A stretch of 64,000 bases of DNA from JADZAI01 sp964390465 (GTDB lineage Bacteria; Pseudomonadota; Alphaproteobacteria; Micropepsales; Micropepsaceae): the NCBI GenBank assembly GCA_964390465.1, contig CAYMIJ010000013.1, positions 8,916 through 72,915 of the forward strand. The letters run 5' to 3'. The position numbers and the translations under genes are program-made. Positions 60,857-64,000 of this stretch are shown one piece after another. The notes beneath the pieces were generated by a model. It saw nothing but the letters and a program-made list of their open reading frames with translations. It did no database searches and was not told the DNA's origin. How positions within the stretch are numbered: position 1 is the first letter of the stretch; each line of letters starts with the position of its first letter.

Positions 60857-62176
60857 ATGCAGGATGGTCGCGGCAACCCGCTTTCAACACAAAGTGCTGC
60901 GGCGGTCGCAGCACTGGATGAAGCGACGGCGCTGATCGCCGCCTTTCATGGCGATCCGGTCGGCATGGTGGTGAATGCCATCAAGCAGCAACCTGATTTT
61001 ATCATGGGGCATTGCTTCCTTGCTTCCGTGTTCGCCACCTCTGTTGACCGCGCGTTTGACGGCTACTTCCGGCGCGGATTGGAAGCCGCCGAAGCGCTGG
61101 CGGCAAAAGCCAATGACCGTGAACGGCTTTACATCGCCGCCTGCCGCCACTGGGCGGGCGGAGATTTCGCCAAGGCCGCAGACACATGGGGGGCCATCGC
61201 GAAACAATGGCCGCGCGACATCTTTGCGCTTCAGATGACCCAGCAGGCGGACTTCTATCTTGGACGCACCACGATGCTGCGCGACCGTATTGCTGATGCC
61301 TTGCCGCACTGGTCGCCGGATTTGCCATCCTACGGCGCGGTGCTTGGCATGCTGGCCTTCGGGCAGGAAGAATGTGGGCAATATCGCAAGGCAGAAGAGT
61401 CCGGTCGCCGCGCAGTTGAGCTGGATGCGCGCGATGCCTGGGCCATTCATGCCGTGGCGCATGTCATGGAAATGGAAGGCCGCGCGTCCGAAGGCGTTGC
61501 ATGGCTTTCATCAAACGCACAGGGCTTCAGCCCCGAGGGCCTGCTGGCCTGTCATGCGTGGTGGCATCTCGCGCTGGCGCATATCGAAAATGGCGATGTC
61601 GGATCGGCGCTTGCGCTTTATGACCGTGAAATCCTGCCGCTGGGTCTGAAAACCGCACAGCAGCTTTCCGATGCCGCTGCCTTGCTATGGCGTCTCACGG
61701 TGCTCGGCCATGAAACCGGCACGCGCTGGGCTGAAGTTGCCGAAAAATGGAAGTCGCGGGCCGGTGACGGGCTTTATGCCTTCAACGATATGCATGCGGC
61801 CATGGCATTTGCCGCGATGGACGACGGTGCCTCGACCCTGAAACTCGTGGCGACGAACGAGAAGGCAGCGGCAGGGCAGGGCAGCAATGCGCTGATGGCG
61901 CGCGAGGTGGGCCTGCCGGTCATTCACGGCATCGGGGCTTTTGCGCGCGGCGACTATGACACGGCGCTGACCCTGCTCGCGGACTTGCTGCCCAAGGCGT
62001 ATCTGTTTGGTGGCAGTCATGCCCAGCGCGATGTCATCCAATGGACCGCGGTGGAAGCTGCCATCCGCGCAGGCAAGCGCAGTGTTGCCGAAAAACTCAA
62101 CGCCCAGCGTCTGGCCCAGAAGCCGTACAGTCCGGTCAATCGCGCGTGGGCGGCACGGATCGCCGCAGCTGCGTGA
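60857..62176 (+). CDS. Tetratricopeptide-repeat protein, TTC38-like
   Basis: 439-residue soluble, helix-rich protein. Repeated helix pairs such as FLASVFATSVDRAFDGYFRRGL, AAEALAAKANDRERLYIAAC and GDFAKAADTWGAIAKQWPRD have the TPR spacing. The core DAWAIHAVAHVMEMEGRASEG, with conserved His, and NAQGFSPEGLLACHAWWHLAL match the TTC38 family. The function of that family is unknown. The ATG at 60857 follows the nnr stop by 7 bases, consistent with one operon. Its 3' end overlaps the convergent ilvD by 41 bases. Confidence 0.85.
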   Translation: MQDGRGNPLSTQSAAAVAALDEATALIAAFHGDPVGMVVNAIKQQPDFIMGHCFLASVFATSVDRAFDGYFRRGLEAAEALAAKANDRERLYIAACRHWAGGDFAKAADTWGAIAKQWPRDIFALQMTQQADFYLGRTTMLRDRIADALPHWSPDLPSYGAVLGMLAFGQEECGQYRKAEESGRRAVELDARDAWAIHAVAHVMEMEGRASEGVAWLSSNAQGFSPEGLLACHAWWHLALAHIENGDVGSALALYDREILPLGLKTAQQLSDAAALLWRLTVLGHETGTRWAEVAEKWKSRAGDGLYAFNDMHAAMAFAAMDDGASTLKLVATNEKAAAGQGSNALMAREVGLPVIHGIGAFARGDYDTALTLLADLLPKAYLFGGSHAQRDVIQWTAVEAAIRAGKRSVAEKLNAQRLAQKPYSPVNRAWAARIAAAA

Positions 62177-64000
62177 CATCACGCACCGCGCCGCGCGCCG
62201 CGCTGGTGGTCAGCGCCGCATAGGCCTGAAGCGCGGGCGAAACCTTGCGCGGGCGCTTGGGCGGTTGCCAGGCATCGGCCCCGCGCGCTTCCATCGCTGT
62301 GCGGCGCCTGGCGATCTCGGCGTCTGGCACAGCCAGATGAATGGTGCGCGCCGGGATGTTGATGTCGATCACGTCGCCGCTTTCTACAAGACCGATCAGC
62401 CCGCCTTCCGCCGCTTCGGGCGAGGCGTGGCCAATGGAAAGCCCTGATGTGCCACCCGAAAAACGACCATCGGTGATGAGCGCACAGGCTTTGCCGAGGC
62501 CCTTCGATTTCAGATAGCTGGTGGGATAAAGCATTTCCTGCATGCCCGGCCCGCCTTTGGGGCCTTCATAGCGGATGACCACCACGTCGCCCGCTACCAC
62601 TTCGCCGGTGAGGATGCCCGAAACGGCTGCATCCTGACTTTCATAAACGCGCGCCCGGCCTGAAAACTTCAGAATGCTTTCATCGACGCCCGCCGTTTTC
62701 ACGATGCAGCCGTCGCGCGCGATGTTGCCGAAAAGCACAGCCAACCCGCCATCGACGCTGAAGGCATGCGCGGCGCTGCGCACGACGCCTTCTTTGCGGT
62801 CGGTATCAAGGTCGTCAAAGCGGCGGTTCTGGCTGAAGGCGGTCTGCGTCGGCACCCCGCCGGGCGCGGCGCGATAAAAATGCTGCACATCATCTGACGG
62901 AGCACGGGTGATGTCCCACTTCGTCAGGGCGTCTGCCAGCGAGGCACTGTGTATGGTGGGCAGATCGGCATGGATCAGCCCGGCGCGATCCAGCTCGCCA
63001 AGGATTGCCATGATCCCGCCCGCCCGGTGCACGTCTTCCATATGCACATCGGCCTTGTTCGGCGCGACCTTGCACAGGCACGGCACACGCCGCGACAGGC
63101 GGTCGATGTCTTTCATCGTGAAATCCACACCGGCTTCATGGGCGGCGGCCAGCAGGTGCAGCACCGTATTGGTCGAGCCACCCATGGCGATGTCGACCGT
63201 CATGGCGTTCTCAAAGCCTTTGAACGTGGCAATGGCGCGTGGCAGCACGCTTTCATCGTTCTGTTCATAGTAACGCCGGGCCAGCGTCACACTGAGACGG
63301 CCCGCCTCAAGAAACAGTTTTTCGCGGTCGGCATGGGTCGCCAGCACTGATCCGTTGCCGGGCAGCGACAGGCCCATCGCTTCCGTCAGACAGTTCATCG
63401 AATTGGCGGTGAACATGCCCGAACAGGACCCGCAGGTCGGGCAGGCGGAACGCTCCATCACCGTGACATCGGCATCAGACAGTTTGTCGTCAGCCGCCGC
63501 CACCATCGCGTCAATCAGATCGACCTTGCGCGCGCCGGTGCTCAGCACAACCTTGCCGGCCTCCATCGGGCCACCTGAAACGAACACCGTCGGGATGTTC
63601 AGCCGCAGCGCCGCCATCAACATGCCGGGCGTGATCTTGTCGCAGTTGGAAATGCAAACGAGCGCATCGGCGCAATGCGCGTTGACCATATATTCCACGC
63701 TGTCGGCGATCAGCTCGCGCGAGGGCAGGGAATAGAGCATCCCGTCATGGCCCATCGCGATGCCGTCGTCCACGGCGATCGTGTTGAACTCTTTGGCGAC
63801 ACCGCCTGCTGCTTCCACCTCGCGCGCGACAAGCTGGCCGAGATCTTTCAGATGCACATGGCCGGGCACGAACTGCGTGAATGAATTGGCGATGGCGATG
63901 ATCGGCTTGCCGAAGTCGCTGTCTTTCATGCCGGTGGCGCGCCACAGGCCGCGCGCGCCTGCCATGTTGCGGCCATGGGTGGAGGTGCGTGAACGATAGG
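62136..64000 (-). CDS. ilvD: Dihydroxy-acid dehydratase (5' partial at the right edge)
   Basis: Iron-sulfur enzyme of valine, leucine and isoleucine synthesis. The frame runs open to the right edge: the residues before the first internal Met read YRSRTSTHGRN, which matches the N-terminus of other IlvD proteins, so only a few codons are missing. Cluster-binding cysteines are in CISNCDKITPGM and ERSACPTCGSCSGMFTA. EDVHRAGGIMAILGELDRAG, VVIRYEGPKGGPGMQEML and ITDGRFSGGTSGLSIGHASP are diagnostic. The C-terminus extends past AVRDVTQL by about 9 residues and overlaps the end of the TPR gene. Confidence 0.97.
   Translation of the reverse strand, partial: YRSRTSTHGRNMAGARGLWRATGMKDSDFGKPIIAIANSFTQFVPGHVHLKDLGQLVAREVEAAGGVAKEFNTIAVDDGIAMGHDGMLYSLPSRELIADSVEYMVNAHCADALVCISNCDKITPGMLMAALRLNIPTVFVSGGPMEAGKVVLSTGARKVDLIDAMVAAADDKLSDADVTVMERSACPTCGSCSGMFTANSMNCLTEAMGLSLPGNGSVLATHADREKLFLEAGRLSVTLARRYYEQNDESVLPRAIATFKGFENAMTVDIAMGGSTNTVLHLLAAAHEAGVDFTMKDIDRLSRRVPCLCKVAPNKADVHMEDVHRAGGIMAILGELDRAGLIHADLPTIHSASLADALTKWDITRAPSDDVQHFYRAAPGGVPTQTAFSQNRRFDDLDTDRKEGVVRSAAHAFSVDGGLAVLFGNIARDGCIVKTAGVDESILKFSGRARVYESQDAAVSGILTGEVVAGDVVVIRYEGPKGGPGMQEMLYPTSYLKSKGLGKACALITDGRFSGGTSGLSIGHASPEAAEGGLIGLVESGDVIDINIPARTIHLAVPDAEIARRRTAMEARGADAWQPPKRPRKVSPALQAYAALTTSAARGAVRDVTQLRRSVPPTRD

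Overview
The window is a GC-rich chromosomal segment of an alphaproteobacterium. Support comes from an alphaproteobacterial-type dcw (division and cell wall) run, an ExbB with a signal peptide and long Ala/Pro tract, a large TonB-dependent receptor with an EIVVTAER-type TonB box, a glnB-glnA pair behind a sigma-54-like promoter, and a CtrA-like site upstream of a Flp pilin. Genes are densely packed with many 4-base ATGA overlaps. I see no rRNA, tRNA, CRISPR array, prophage or insertion sequence. A run of ten N inside glnA shows that this is a draft assembly. I do not assign a genus.

Layout. 1-1.4 kb: end of a TatD-family hydrolase and a metallo-beta-lactamase-fold hydrolase. 1.7-4.1 kb: exbB-exbD-tonB energy-transduction operon closed by a strong terminator. 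4.2-6.2 kb: two polyamine-type ABC permeases. 6.3-7.8 kb: guaA. 7.9-9.1 kb (minus strand): ECF sigma factor coupled to a small membrane protein. 9.3-10.4 kb (minus): LtrA-family membrane protein. 10.4-10.8 kb: an information-rich intergenic region (DnaA box, tandem repeats, four phased MraZ repeats). 10.8-23.5 kb: mraZ-rsmH-ftsL-ftsI-murE-murF-mraY-murD-ftsW-murG-murC, after which the cluster stops without murB, ddl or ftsQAZ. 23.5-25.7 kb: propionyl-CoA carboxylase beta subunit, a small membrane protein and a VapC remnant. 25.7-28.7 kb (minus): YcjX/YcjF-like pair and a MOSC protein. 28.7-29.9 kb: prfB with its +1 programmed frameshift. 29.9-35.1 kb (minus): FAD/NAD(P)-binding protein, an unknown small protein, M23 peptidase-bactofilin pair, and a ferritin-like/peroxiredoxin pair. 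35.2-38.5 kb: AsmA/YhdP-like giant. 38.6-44.5 kb: tyrS facing away from anmK, then ppx/gppA-rlmE and guaB. 44.6-48.0 kb (minus): a TonB-dependent receptor carrying a C-terminal OmpA peptidoglycan-binding domain. 48.2-53.1 kb: RsmB-like methyltransferase, Flp pilin, ATPase and binding protein of a polyamine-type ABC transporter, and an aminotransferase. 53.3-55.1 kb: glnB-glnA. 55.4-62.2 kb: a plus-strand run of thiolase, histidine phosphatase, NTF2-like protein, amidase, Nnr and TPR protein. 62.1-64.0 kb (minus): ilvD, running off the right edge.

How it fits together. The main theme is the cell envelope: lipid II synthesis and septation (dcw), peptidoglycan recycling (AnmK), hydrolysis and scaffolding (M23/bactofilin), outer-membrane lipid homeostasis (AsmA-like), and TonB-energised import. 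Housekeeping purine (guaA, guaB), nitrogen (glnB/glnA), translation (tyrS, prfB, rlmE, rsmB) and branched-chain amino-acid (ilvD) genes fill the rest. The observations most worth following are the receptor-OmpA fusion, the MraZ operator, the sigma-54 and CtrA-like sites, the ABC transporter split across 44 kb, and the roughly 40-residue insert in MurD.
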